Of a stretch of 64,000 nucleotides of DNA, positions 47,491-60,580 are shown one piece after another. A program made the position numbers and the translations under genes. The stretch's first letter is position 1, and every line of letters starts with the position of its first letter. The notes beneath the pieces were generated by a model. The model was given only the letters and a program-made list of their open reading frames with translations, had not been told where the DNA came from and made no database searches. Source of the stretch: Protula sp. h YS-2021 (taxonomy: Eukaryota; Annelida; Polychaeta; Sabellida; Serpulidae); the NCBI GenBank assembly GCA_949752745.1, contig OX457028.1:9670778-9734777 (forward strand), given 5' to 3'.

Positions 47491-48931
47491 TTTCTTTTGT
47501 CTCGAAAATGTGGCACTCTCTAACAAAAAATACATGAAAATGAATACTTTCCTTTCTTCTCCTAACCTCAAACACATAAAAACAAATTAAATTTCCTGAC
47601 TTTATTTTTCCAACCGTCTCTCATAAATCTATGCAAATCTAATCTAGTCTGTTCTAGACACCAAATAAACCCCATTTTTTGCAACATTTTATCTTTCAAT
47701 TTTTTTTTGCATCTTCAGCATGCAGTATTATAGTATTTGCAATAAAGTTGTTCATCTGAAATTGCTCTGTGTGAGCTCAAACTGATAAATATGATATTTT
47801 GTTAAAATCGAGAGATTATCTTCCGATAAGCTATTCTTCCAAGCACAAAATCCAACTTATTAAAGGCGAAAGAGTGCAGCTTCAACACCCTTGGGCAGCT
47901 ATTGATAATTTATTGAGTGGTTTTGCATTCCCAGAAAAAGTGAATTAAAGTATCCCGAATACTACAAAACTTGTTTATTTAATTTAAACTGTATTAATCT
48001 AAACATTGGCGTTTCAGAAAAAAGAGCATCGTCATTTAGTCCTTCCTGCACATAAAGCGAGGCTTACCGGAATTTCTAAAATTTTCCTTGTCAAAATATA
48101 ATAATAATGTTATTAGATTTACATTTAATGGAAGATCCTGTATGTTAAATTAAGGGCTACTGCAGTCAACTGCATATACTTTAGTTAAAAATCTATTGCT
48201 ATCAGTATTCTTAAGCCATTTCACAATTTGATTTTCAAATCTTATAAAGACAGAAACTTGCTATCACTATCTAATAAAGCTTTAATATATACTATTCCTT
48301 TCATATGCCACTCTTAATACATAGAGATTTATTATTTATTAATAATAATGTGGCGCATCGATGCTGTCGATAAAAAAGTCTCAAGTGCCAACATTTACTC
48401 TATTGTTTCAGTACCAATGAACTGATATTGATACCTTTCCTACATGGTAAAAGTATCCTAAATAAATATCTCCCTTGTAAAATGGAGCTTAGCTCAAATA
48501 ACACACACAAATTTCCAAGAGATGGTTCCTTTTTTTGACAAAATGTTTAGCAATAGCTGGATCAACACATGGGCGTTCTAATTATTGTGTGCATATAACA
48601 AAAGTGCCTTGAAGAAATTCTGACATATTGTTTCTCTAAATATAAGCTCTGGCAAAGGGGTTGAAAGAATTTTGAGAATGTGAAAAACATTTTGCCGGAA
48701 GATCGAGTTTTCATAAACTGGCCTTCAAAAATGCTTTCTTAAAGAAAAACACCTCGTGAGGCAGTATCAATATCAGCACTATTTTTCATTGGCATCCAAG
48801 CCATTCTGGAAGAAAAAACAGATCATATTTCGAATCGTAATGTTACATCCACCAGTTTGGATCATTCATTTACAACTATAGACATCAAATGTATATTTTA
48901 TGTTTGCATTATCTATAGTTAAAAAGGAATG

Positions 48932-49035
48932 TGACATACTGCAGTATACACTCGGTTTGCAATGTATTTGTGTAAAATGGCAAGGTGACATACTGCAGTA
49001 TACACCAGGTTTATAATGTATTTGTGTAAAACGTC
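48932..49035. repeat. two tandem 54-bp copies
   Basis: Two copies of a 54-bp unit beginning TGACATACTGCAGTATACAC and sharing AATGTATTTGTGTAAAA. The CTGCAG core is palindromic (ATACTGCAGTAT). Confidence 0.85.
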
Positions 49036-49069
49036 ACGGTTTGCACATTGTACAAATCAGTAGGTGAAT

Positions 49070-49225
49070 GAGCTAACAGTCGTGCGTCAGAGTGTATGAC
49101 ACGTAATACAGTTGAAAATGAGCTGAACAGGTGCACATCAGATTGTACGACAAGTTACAAAGTGGGGAAAAAGCTGAAGAGTCGTGCGTCATAGTGTACG
49201 AGAAGTAATAAGGTTGGAAATCTGA
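49070..49225. repeat. three diverged tandem copies of about 52 bp
   Basis: Each copy has GAGCT-AACAG, GTCGTGCGTCAGAGTGTA-like and GACA-GTAATA-like blocks. The middle copy is most diverged. Confidence 0.65.
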
Positions 49226-52200
49226 GCGCTCACAAAAGGCTTAAAAATAAAATGAAAGCAATTTTTATTGCCAAAAATGAAATTAGTATAACACAGATAA
49301 TAAGACGAAAATAAAAGATTTCTATGCAAAATCACCAGTGTGACATTTTCCAAAACCTTTACCCAAATTAGGAAATAATTATCATATGGAAAATAATAGC
49401 GAGATAAGAATTTTCCTTCTTTATAATTAAATTTGCTTGATTGCCTCCAGTAATATGCAAAATACAGGCTATTCACAGACAGAACCCGAACTGAAGTTTT
49501 ACAGTTACACACCTGATCCTAGTATCGTAATTTGCGGTTGCTACTGATACTGTATTCCGAAATGTTCTTAAATCAGATGTTTTAGCCCGCCGCTGCTATT
49601 TGAGAATATTGTTGGTAAGAAAACCCATCGCTGTAAGGGATATCAAGTAACTATAGTAACTGGCATTTATGGGATATAATTTAACACCGTACAGTTAATG
49701 ATGAAATCCACACCCAATTTGTGACTCCAAAATGAACTTTAAAGAACACTGTGAGTCAAAATAATTATTTTCGTATAAGTGCATTTATTGAAGATGTTTG
49801 CCGTATACATTGTTCATGACGGGCACTGCAGTGCCTTTAACCAGTGCACTAGTTTACAGCGTGCAGTATATATTCTCGTCTACTCATATTGTTGGATGTG
49901 TTGGCTAGTCTAGTCATGACAGCGAAAGAAAATTGTACCCTTCAGAACCGATAATCCCAGATCTTTATACACATCGATATTCATGTCACTTATTTACCTT
50001 AAAGTCGTGAAATGACGTTTTGCTGCTTACATACTGCAAAAAGTAAGGAAATCTATTCAATGCGAATTGCTGCTACTGGGATTTCTAAGTTATTTGAGTA
50101 GGTAAATACTATGTAAAATACATTGTATCCTGTTCAGTATTTTCTGTAAGTGTGTTCTTTATTCTGAATCCTTGATATCGTCGTCATAAACTGACCTTTA
50201 TGGGAACAGTTCGGGTTCATAGTGGTATATTGTATTTTATCATCACAAACCAATACAAATATTCAATGCAATATACAGTTACATATTTATATATTAAAAA
50301 ATTACCAATTTCGGTACAGAAATAAAATGAGATGAGATGGCTGAGATGCAAAGCTTAAGCATTCCTAAAGCAACTGAATGTTTGATTTATTTATTACTCT
50401 ACATATCTCACTTCAGTCAAAGCACCACAAACGTAAATAGACAGTTGAACACGTGAATTAAAATTAACATTCAAAAATAAGAAGAATTTTGTTGATCTAT
50501 TGAAAAAAGATTTATAACAACTACTGCTATGTATCAACTAGATAGCCTCATATCATTTCGATCTCAATAGCAGATTATGAATTGCAATTGACAAGAATAC
50601 GTTAGCACACAACTGGTAATAACTTAACTTGAATATATAACACAATTTCTCACCTTTTTTTAGTAATTAGGAATAATAATATGGCATGATATTATTACAG
50701 TCTTAATTTCGGGGTAATTTATTTCGGGGAAATTAAGGACAAAAATTGGTCGTTGATGTAAATAACCGGGAGGCTAGTTCCCAGAGAAGCGAATTGACTC
50801 AATTCTGGACTGGTGGAAAGTGGTTTTAATTTCAATGCCTTATCCTTGGGTCTCAGTGTTCTGTGTATTCTTCAACCAGACAAGGTCTTACACAACATTC
50901 AATAAGCATTATATTGTATTAAACAAAGAAAGAAGATGATCTTTTTGCCACATTTGTTTAAATGTATGTTTGCATAATATTTTTTGTGACTTACATAAAA
51001 ATATGTAGATTATATTGCTCTGTGTGAAAAAGAACAATCAAGGATAAATCACTTTATTTTGAAATGCTTAAATATGCAAATTACCACAATTTTTACCCCC
51101 ATAGAACTAATATGAAACCATGTCTAGCACATGTCTAGTAATTTAAGGGTAGACAATTTTTGTTCAGAAGGAACTATTAATATGGTAAAGGTGTATTCGA
51201 TTTTTTACCGAGCTGTGTGCTTACAATTTTCTCCGCTTAAAAATGGAATTATATTGCAATGTGTATGGTAAAAAGTAAACATAACTCTGTCGTGTAAAAA
51301 AGAATATTCTGCACGGAATATATTAAAAGAGCTTAACCGTTGTTTTGAATCGATTCAAATTAAAAAAGGTTCCACAGAAAAGCGTGTTTACGTTCAATCA
51401 ATTCCATTACTAGGAAACCAAATTTTTTTTAAAAAGAACAATTGGTTAAATTTAGCATTCGTGTTAAAATAGATTTACCACCTTCACTTGTGTTCTCTTG
51501 CTTTCCACAGTCACGATATGGCATCATGCATCCCCTTTTCTTAGTCCACATGTCGTAGACTGTAGTTACCGTGTGTCATGCAAGTGTGCAGGTGCTTCAT
51601 AAGAGCCCCTCCTATAAACGATATGATCGAATTCCGTCATCTCTGTACCTATTGGCAGTGTCATGACAGATTGTTGTTTGTTTAATTTCCCTAATTTCAC
51701 AGTGTTCTAATAATAGCAATGAATTTAAAGCTTTACAGTTTAAAGCCACTTAGTAGGGGACTATTCAGAGTGATGCTTTGTATCAATATTTAAGTTGTAA
51801 ACTGTAACTGACACAAAAAATCAACAGTCAAGCCTGTTTTTTATCTGACATGAGTTATTGTACTTATGCGTGTCTTTGTAATAACAATATTGTTTTTAAT
51901 CTTCTTTATATTGTTTTTCTAGCAATAATTACGCCGTGGATGATTCAAACGGGCTATGTACGTGACCATAATGTGATTTGATATACAGATGTCAGATACG
52001 TCACTTCCGGAAAATAAGTATCATGTGCCAGAGAGCAAATGCTACATTGCTGTTATATTCTCACTGTCTCTGAAATCTATTCACTTGTATCGGTCCTTAA
52101 ATCAACATTGCAAATAGACATTTAACACTAACATAAGTGTAAACTTGTGACAAAACGTAAATACGTGAATGCCTAAAAATATTGTCAATACGTAATAGGG

Positions 52201-53516
52201 CAATGAGGCGCATTACAAGTATGAAACTAGTTTTCAATTTTAGCTAGATTTTTTATTTTTACCAAATGTTTAAACTACTTCTGAAGTAACCTATCATTAT
52301 CCGTCTGGAACATTCAGTCACACAAAGTTACATTTAGAAAACACCTTTTTTAAAATAATCCTTATAAATTAGAAAAGTCCAGTTCATCTAGTGTCCCAAG
52401 TAAAATACTGAAATTAATGTAAAGAGAGACAGTTTTACTGCACTCAATCCACTTACAGTAATGGAGAGTATTTAGTTAAGGCATTCAAATTATTTATTTT
52501 CAACCCAGTGATTAAAAGAGAAAACTGAATTACGGTTAATAATACAATAAGCAGGATTGATATTTGAACTAAAGTAATTGAAAAAAAAATATAGATTACA
52601 TGTTTAAAGCAGCCCCCGAGGCTTACTTAAGAAGAAAATGCTGGAAAACAAAAGGCACCTGTTACAAGACTGTTACAAGGTCTCTGCTATATTCGCTATC
52701 GACTACCAAACTTAAGCTTGAAAGAACAGAATCATGATTTCTTTAGACAGAGTGAGCTAGCTCGAAAAAATAATTGCACAATGTAAATTTTCATTAGTAT
52801 GCCTGTAAAATATGTTGACATGAAGTAATGAAGTAACGATGATAATATAGTAAAGCAAAGAACATGCAGAAGAAAGGAAAGGTGAAGTTTTGAAATGCAT
52901 GGTATATCAATACTTCGGTCGAAATACCTAAATTGGGCTAATTTTTAAATGGCCCCAGGTCAACTATTTTCACAAAATTATGAAATACCTAGAATACCAA
53001 ATACTAATTTTGGTTTTCTGTAAAACCTGTTGCAAGTTTCAAATATAAGCCGAATTTTGACATTGTCGAGACTTCCAAAATGTATTACAAACGTTGTTAA
53101 CCCCCTCCTGCTCCTCCCCCAATTGGCCACTGTGCTCATGTAAGGGCAGAGGAGCCAGGTCACTGTTATGTGTACTACGTGTTTAATGCCGTTGTTTAAT
53201 GCTTAATGTTGTTGGCTGGGAATGAGTACAAGAGATTGCGCATTCATTAGATCATTTCCGTGAAATCCGGTGTCCCGTAATATTTTTTAATCAAATAAAC
53301 TTAGAAATGGTATTAAGACTGCAATAATAACAAAAGGCAGAAACATTAACTCTTAGTGACTGCAAAGTGGAATATGTACATCAAAATATGTACAGTTAAA
53401 AAAATTAAATTTTAAATGATGTTTTTTGCCCAAGGCCGTAAGTGGAACAGTTTAGGTATTCAAATATTTCATGAAGTCATATGAAGCAATTGACAGCAAA
53501 TTTTGACGTGGCTCTA

Positions 53517-54884
53517 GGTCTATTATGAATGTGCATAGTTTAATTATTTCTCTGTCTTTTCTGAGGGGCTGATAACCGATCGGCTACAAAAAAGAGAACA
53601 AAATCATTATTAAAACAACTGTTCCTTGAAACGTTTAGTCCACAGTGCAAACAAAAACAAGTCAGCAGCATCTGTTGTGTGCGCGGTGTATCTCACTAAT
53701 CAGCGATAAATAAAAAGACAGCGTCTGTTGTGTGCGCAGTGTATCTCACTATTCAGCGACAAATAAAAAGACAGCGTCTGTTGTGTGCGCGATGTATCTC
53801 ACTAATCAGCGACAAATAAAAAGACAGCGGTGTTGTCTTTAGATGACTATCAGCCGCTACTGTTCCTTCAAACCTTTTACTTCAGAATGCAAGCAAGAAG
53901 AGATCAAGGCATGTGTGGCATTTCCCTCGTTGTCACCACACCCTCATGAGGCATCACGTTAAGTGACGTCACCTACTAATACACACACATTTTATACCTT
54001 GTCATATTAATTAAAACTGACTGTTGTTTTATTTACCTCAAGAAAAGACTTGAAAGGATTTTTGTGTTCCAGCATTCATAAACATTGCACGCAATTTGTC
54101 ATTTAGCTAACAAATTTCCGTTACATATCTTATTAACTACGCTTTGATGACGGTTTATTAGGCCAAATATGCATTACATTTTTACACCTTTTCCCCTAAA
54201 GCGAAATCTTAGTTTGGCATCCACAGACACCCATTTATCTAGACAGAAGTACTCTTTTACGTGTGGGTTCTACGTGAGATACTCAGTGTCTCTTGCTAAT
54301 CATGAAGAATAATAACAGCGCGGATATCTTTGGATTGCGTACAGTCTCCACCAAAAGTAAAGGAAACTAAACAGATTAACCATATTAAAAGATACTTTGA
54401 TGTTACCGATATTTGACTGAAGTTCATTAAATACTCGTGCATATTTAATTATATATTTATGGTAAAAACAAAACCAATTAATTCAACAATAACAGATAGA
54501 GCCTTACCAATTATCTTCATCAGACTAAAACTTAAATCGTCTGTTTGTGTGGCTTACTTCTTGGCAAGTCAATCACAATTTGTTTCAAAACTTTGTTTTT
54601 TCTTTTGGAATATTCCAGGTAATAAAGTACAGATTATTTATAATACGTAAATAAACTAATAAATTGTAACTAATTTGTCCAAATTTGTGCAGATAACGGA
54701 GATACACTGAGCACACAACAGACGCTGCTGACTTGTTTTTGTTTGCACTGTCGACTAAACGTTTCAAGGAACAGTTGTTTTAATAATGACTTTGTTCTTG
54801 TTTTTTTTGTAGCCGATTGGTTATCAGCGACTCAGAAAAGAAAGCGCTGGGAAATAATTAAACTATGCATATTTATAATTGACC
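53517..54884. mobile_element. 1.4-kb fold-back (long inverted repeat) element
   Basis: The left arm (53517-53702) and right arm (54689-54884) are reverse complements over about 185 bp with roughly 10-15% differences and small indels. Shared blocks include GCATAGTTTAATTATTTC, CTGATAACCGATCGGCTACA and TTCCTTGAAACGTTTAGTC. Weaker similarity continues 50-80 bp beyond each arm. No coding capacity is seen inside. Confidence 0.8.
53666..53824. repeat. 53-bp tandem repeat, three copies
   Basis: Three copies of a unit with CTGTTGTGTGCGC, GTGTATCTCACTAATCAGCG and AAATAAAAAGA. The first copy lies in the left arm of the fold-back element, and the right arm carries one inverted copy. The array therefore expanded on one side only. 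Confidence 0.88.
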
Positions 54885-57092
54885 CCGTAAACATTGGCTG
54901 TCATTGTAAATATTTGATTTTGTTCACAAAGATTGTGGCAAAATATAACAAAACATTTTGTGACAATAAAGATGACAGTATTTGCTGAACGCACAAATAC
55001 AGCAGAGTAAACTGAGTTAAAAACAGTACAACTTAAAAATTGTCAAGTTCAAAATGCTGTTGTATACATGTGATTGTGAAAGCATTCCTCGTCTTCCTGC
55101 TGGCGTTATTGTAATAGCAATTATACCATGGATGATAAAAGGCAGAAGCATGTATGAGAGTTACTTTTTATGTGAATGCGTGGTCGGATCAAAGTTATGA
55201 AGTGATTATTACGCATAAGAGATGTTATGCCAAATTATTTTTCTACATCTCAGATTCAAATTCCAAAGTATATAGAATGTGGCACCTTTTACAACAAGAG
55301 CCAAACGGCAAACTTAATCACAGCAAAATTATCGTATCAAATAGCGAAAAACTTTTCAGATTTTTTTGCATTTGGTTGTAAATGCATATCGTTCAGAACA
55401 GCATAAAAGTGTGACAGAATCGAAATCGTTTTAGTCAAATATTTTTTTAAACTTAAACGAATTCAAGTTTCTAGCCATTATTAGTGGCAAGGCGAATGAG
55501 AGAGTGGTTTGGGTACAATGCTTTATTGTTTAACTGCTGATAACATTTAACTACAAGCAAAGGATACTTTTAGAAAAGTCCACTAACCATACTACAATTT
55601 GATGTATGATAATTAAAAAAATGTACTTTATATGTGAAATAGAGTGATAACGGAGGGGTAAAGGGGGTGGAGGCGGTTTTGTGTTTGCATTTGCTGGAAG
55701 CGTTTGCTTGTCCACGGTTTACTTGCATTTGTGAAAAGTTGTCTAGCAGCACTTGCTTATGTACTGTCCGACTTAATCCCCGCACGACTCAGCGGCCAAA
55801 AAGACATAGGCCCGACACTCGCTACTCTGGCGGCTTACTGCAAGCTCCACCTCCGTGGTTTATCGCCTCGGTGCCTCCTCAGTGTTCGCAAAGCTCCGGG
55901 AGGCATGTGGCACGGGAGTAGCCCTGCCAAGCCTCTGTGGGAATTACAGGGTAGGGGACATATCACTCAGGTTTTAATGGCAAATAACACTTGATATTTT
56001 AAATAAAATTGTTACTAGGTGTTTTGATAATTGAAAATGGAATGTTCTCTTTTCAGGAAAGGTACAGCAGTTGAAGCACCTATCAACATATGCCAGAAAT
56101 ATGATGTGGTTTTAATTTTCCTGACAATTAAACCTTATCTTTTCAGGCACAATACAACAGCTGAAGCTTACTAATAGATGTCAGAAATACAATATGACCT
56201 GAATTTTCCTGACATATTAATGACCTGTGGCTTGTTAAAATATCTTTCTTTTTGGATTTCATAGAGAATAAAAAATGATACACTCAGAGTTTGTGTTATG
56301 AAGGATAATTTACACAAGGTAATTCTCCTGCTATTTGAGAAACAGGGATATTATATAAACACTGTAGGACCATATTTTCTTGAAAATACTAGTGTATTGT
56401 AAAAATTATTCTTAGAACTTTTTGTGTAATGTTTAAACATAGAGACTGCAGTAATTGTCTGACGTTATTTGACATAGTCGATTCAATATTTTGCATACGC
56501 TTTTATGTTCTGTAGAAAATAGTGCATGTTTCTATTTCTGTTTATGTGAAAGTGAAAAGCAATACACATTGATTTAAGGAAGATTAATTACACTCACAGT
56601 TGATTAAGGGTACGATAACACAACAAGCTCATTCTTTATAAATCAACGACACGGTCTCTGGTACAAATTGGCAATGACAAATTGGCATGATCCAAATCGT
56701 AGTGACAAGTGCAAGGTGCATAAGAAAGCGCATTCAACATGATACTGAATGATAAACACACACGTTTTGCTCTAGGTTTTTGTTCTTAATTACTGTTTCC
56801 TCTACAAATGTCGTTGAACAAATTGCATTCTTGACTCTTATGAGAAACTGCAAATAGAGAGAAAAACCTAAAATGATGAAAAAGTGTTACCGTGTTATTC
56901 ATCCACGCGTTATCGTTATAATTATGATCCTTACTAATTTTTCTGTTTCGTGTTGTCCATTTAGGCAACATCCACATTTTCATTTCCTAAACTTCCGTGT
57001 TTGCATCAAGAATATAATTATATATTGTTTTGGGTAGATCTTCTGCAGCAGCCATCTGTTCTCACATAAGAGGTTTTAAAGGCTGAAATATG
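54885..57092. other. intergenic with a GC-richer island
   Basis: AT-rich apart from about 55665-55950, which is clearly GC- and CpG-richer than its surroundings and ends in a donor-like CAGGGTAGGG. No recognised protein. Two diverged tandem copies of about 92 bp, each beginning CTTTTCAGG, lie at 56047-56225. Confidence 0.45.
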
Positions 57093-57290
57093 GGTGACAG
57101 TTAGCTCAGCTGGTCATAGATTTCTTTCGGTAATCACAAGATCCAGGGTTCGAATATAGCTCGGATGGTGAGCGAGGGACTGGTTTTCGCTCCAGTTGCC
57201 TTAGCTGGGTTGAACCACTTGTCACAGCATTCAAAATTAACGCCCGGAGAGTCGTTTGGTCATTGCTTTCGAAAAAAGCATCGAAATATA
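57093..57290 (+). repeat. tRNA-derived SINE
   Basis: A box (GTTAGCTCAGCTGGT at 57100) and B box (GGGTTCGAAT at 57147) are spaced like a tRNA gene, but the intervening stem bases do not fold as a functional tRNA. A non-tRNA body follows (GGTGAGCGAGGGACTGG, CCACTTGTCACAGC), then AT repeats. It is the best preserved SINE in the window. Confidence 0.65.
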
Positions 57291-60200
57291 TATATAAAAC
57301 TGACAGCCTAAATATAATATTGAGTGATTATCGTTAATACGTCAAGTACAGTTTGGATTGGTTATATTATAGCTATTATTAATTGAAGTTGTTCGTTTTG
57401 AGACATATTGCAAAGAGTTTATGATCTATGCATAATTTATAGACATTCAGAATACAGTGGTTAATGTATAACCACCAAATAACATTTAAATATTATTTTA
57501 AAAAAGAAGGAGCGAGTTTGGATGAGTTGGAGTGAGCTCTGTATGTTACTTGTGTATAGTGTGTTGTACTTTAGCGACTTCTCTCTCGTGTTAAGAGTTG
57601 TCCAGTTGCTACTTTCCGTTTTGTGGTCAAGCAACACACAACGCATTTATTTGTTCAATTTAGCTTGGCTGTTAATGGTAAGTGTGGCACTACGTCACAT
57701 GTGTCCTCACTTTCTGTAAACGTAAATGGCTCCTAATTACCGCTGGAGGTGCATCACTTTTCACAATAGCATTTCACAATACTAAAAGGCAGTGGCCTTT
57801 GTGACCTCACAAAGATGTTGCCTGCATAAAGTTGTCAGGCTTAGACTTTATATAAGTTTACTTTTAAATGAATTGTGACGCACTTCCTGTTTACACTTGC
57901 TTACAAAGATTCAACATCAAATTGAACAATGTACAATGTACTTACGAGTCCTTATTCAAATGTGTGACGAAAACTACTTTCCTCAAGAACTGCTTAGAAT
58001 CATTTTGGACGTCAGTGGCATAATTAAAAAGTTATTAATAATATCAAAATACCATAAAATTCCCGAACAATTTTTCAAAGGTTGAGAATATAAATCCACG
58101 AATGGGTTTTGACCGGTCGAAAGAATAACAAAGTAGTATATTTGGGACAGAGGGCACATACTGAAAAAGTAAAATCTGAAAAAATCAGTCACTATCGGTT
58201 TCGAACTTGGTAAAAAAGTACCTCATCAACTATCACAAGTCTTGTATCAACAGCGGGAGACCGACCAACTGATTCGAAAAAATGATTTTGAGACTAAAAT
58301 TTGGAAGAAATCATAGAACTGAGTCTGGTGATGTATTTATAATATTTGTGCACTCGATAACAATCAAATTTAAGGTCATATTTATCTATTTTGTGCATTT
58401 CTTTCAGTTCCTTCTCTGTCACTCATTTGCCACATGTCACTTAACCAACCATATTGGAAAATATGATTGTCACCTGCCAAACATCTGTCGAGCCTCAAAA
58501 TAAAACTATTGGAGACATTAATAATCTTTGCTAACCATGCACGACCATATGTTAAACAAATGTAAACCACATGTTATACCACATTTTGATATTTATGTGG
58601 TCAGTGCATATTTTTCATATGATAAACAAACGTAAATTTCAACAAACGTTTACCATAAACTGCTAATCACTTTTTTCCATATTGCCAGTAAGGAAAACAA
58701 AACTAGTTTTGTTTCTCATGCCTTTTGAGAAAATCTTTTTTGCTCAAAAAATTAGACAAGTACGGGGTCAAATTTTTATTTTTATTTTTGAACCTTTCGA
58801 TGAGTCTTCCAACCTGTCGTTATCTCTTTTTTGGCTCCAAACTTTTAGACCCTGTCAGATCAATTCTTATTTCATTTCCAACTTTAATGAGCTGGTTAGG
58901 GGATGAGAAACAAGTTATTTCTTTCATCGGCTGCACTATTCTAGATAAAAACAGTGGTTGAGAAATTTGCACAAAAGAACAAAGCACAATTTGCTCACGT
59001 GCAGAGTTCTTCGCTTCTGTAACATTCTTTGTATTGTCACTTGCACTTGCACGTTAAGCATGGCATAGTGTGCATATCTCTGTTCATTTTAGAAATATTT
59101 TCATAGCTATCTGAGTTGTTATTTATAATTACAGTAAATACTCATCAGGCCATTCTCATACTACAGTTGTCGTCGGCAAATCAAAACAATTAGATTAACG
59201 GTAATCTTAAGGCTTTTCAGATAAGAATAATTAGGAGCAAAGTTGGATTGAGTATTTATTTATAAAGCAAGGAAATATCAAAACACAATACATTAAATAA
59301 AAGCATTTTCGGTATTCAAATTTGAAAGAAAATATACTTAAGGGACGTTAATGCAGTTATAGAAGTCATTATTTATTAACTTTCAGGTGATCCAGGTTTT
59401 TCGTTCATATTTTTCTTCATATACTGAAAGAGAAATATATTTGATAAATTCTTGTGAATTTCGAAGACCTCTCTGCTGTTTCTAGTCTGTTCAAATAAAC
59501 TCAGATGACAATCAACCAAAAATTATTTTATCTACAATTGTTAGTACCTTAGTTCATGTACAACTCGCATTCACAAATGGTGTCTAACACAGTTATCTAA
59601 CCTGATAACTTTCATAAAAAATTAGTATTGTTTTGTATGCAATACCAGAACTTTCGAAACGAAACATCATGTGGTACAGTATTCAAATGACTGCTGTATG
59701 GAAGTATTGAACATTTAAATGCAAATTAATATCTGATCTTTACTTATATATCATTTATGCTTTATATGTTATCATTAGAAGTAACGGAAATAATGAAAGA
59801 ATACTCCAGTTCTTGGCAGTCCCATAAGGCCCAATAAAAACTGCGACTTTCTGCATCACCTGCCTCGTTAGAAACTCAATGATCTATGCGCTGGATTGGA
59901 CGTAAATTGAATGTAAATGGGGCAAGTCTTAACCCTTTGTGAGACAAAATATAACACTAAATTATCAAGAAACAAAAATCAAATAGAAATGATAGCTTTC
60001 AATTTCCACGGCAGCCGCAGAATGTTCTACCATTTTTTACGGAATGAAACTGTTAAATTGCTAACAAATTAACAACAGAGTGATATAATACGGCATGAGG
60101 CCTGCTACCTCCTGGCTTACTTTTACTTGTCTTTGCGTAGAAAAAACAAATAGTTAGGGAAATCAACTCTGAAATCTGCAGGACTGTCGAGAAATATCAG

Positions 60201-60390
60201 TAAATCGACAATATATTTCTGTAGAGGCGTTTTGCGGGCACTTGTTCTTTTCTGTTTATGTGATGGAAATGTAGATCAAGAAATGTCAAAAATAGTAGGA
60301 AATAATGTAGGAAAACAGTTAATGTGAGAATCTGGGTTCACGTAAAGATCATGCAGATAATTGTAATAGCACACAAACATTAGTCTATCA

Positions 60391-60393
<3 letters not shown>
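57291..60393. other. intergenic, no gene seen
   Basis: AT-rich. Short ORFs here show no family features or splice context. Confidence 0.55.

Positions 60394-60469
<76 letters not shown>
60394..60469. repeat. (CT)n microsatellite
   Basis: About 38 uninterrupted CT units, followed by imperfect TCT-rich sequence to 60580. Confidence 0.95.
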
Positions 60470-60472
<3 letters not shown>

Positions 60473-60580
60473 TCTATCTTTCTTTACCTATCTATTCATT
60501 ACTCTGTCTCTACCTTTCTTTCTGTCTCTCTCTCTCTTTTTTGCTTAAAAAAAACTCTCCCTCGCTCTCTCTGTCTCTCT

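Larger units (their letters stand above)
47491..53516. other. 6-kb AT-rich gene desert
   Basis: No reading frame above chance length, no recognisable protein and no convincing splice-bounded exon. It holds two small diverged tandem repeats (48932-49035 and 49070-49225), listed separately. Regulatory content cannot be judged from one genome. Confidence 0.6.

Noticed and set aside
47006..47577. Glu/Arg-rich ORFs up to 189 aa
   Set aside because: They derive from the (CT)n/(CTC)n tract and lack any conserved flank.
57093..57170. Functional tRNA gene
   Set aside because: A and B boxes are present, but acceptor and anticodon stems do not pair and a SINE-like body follows.
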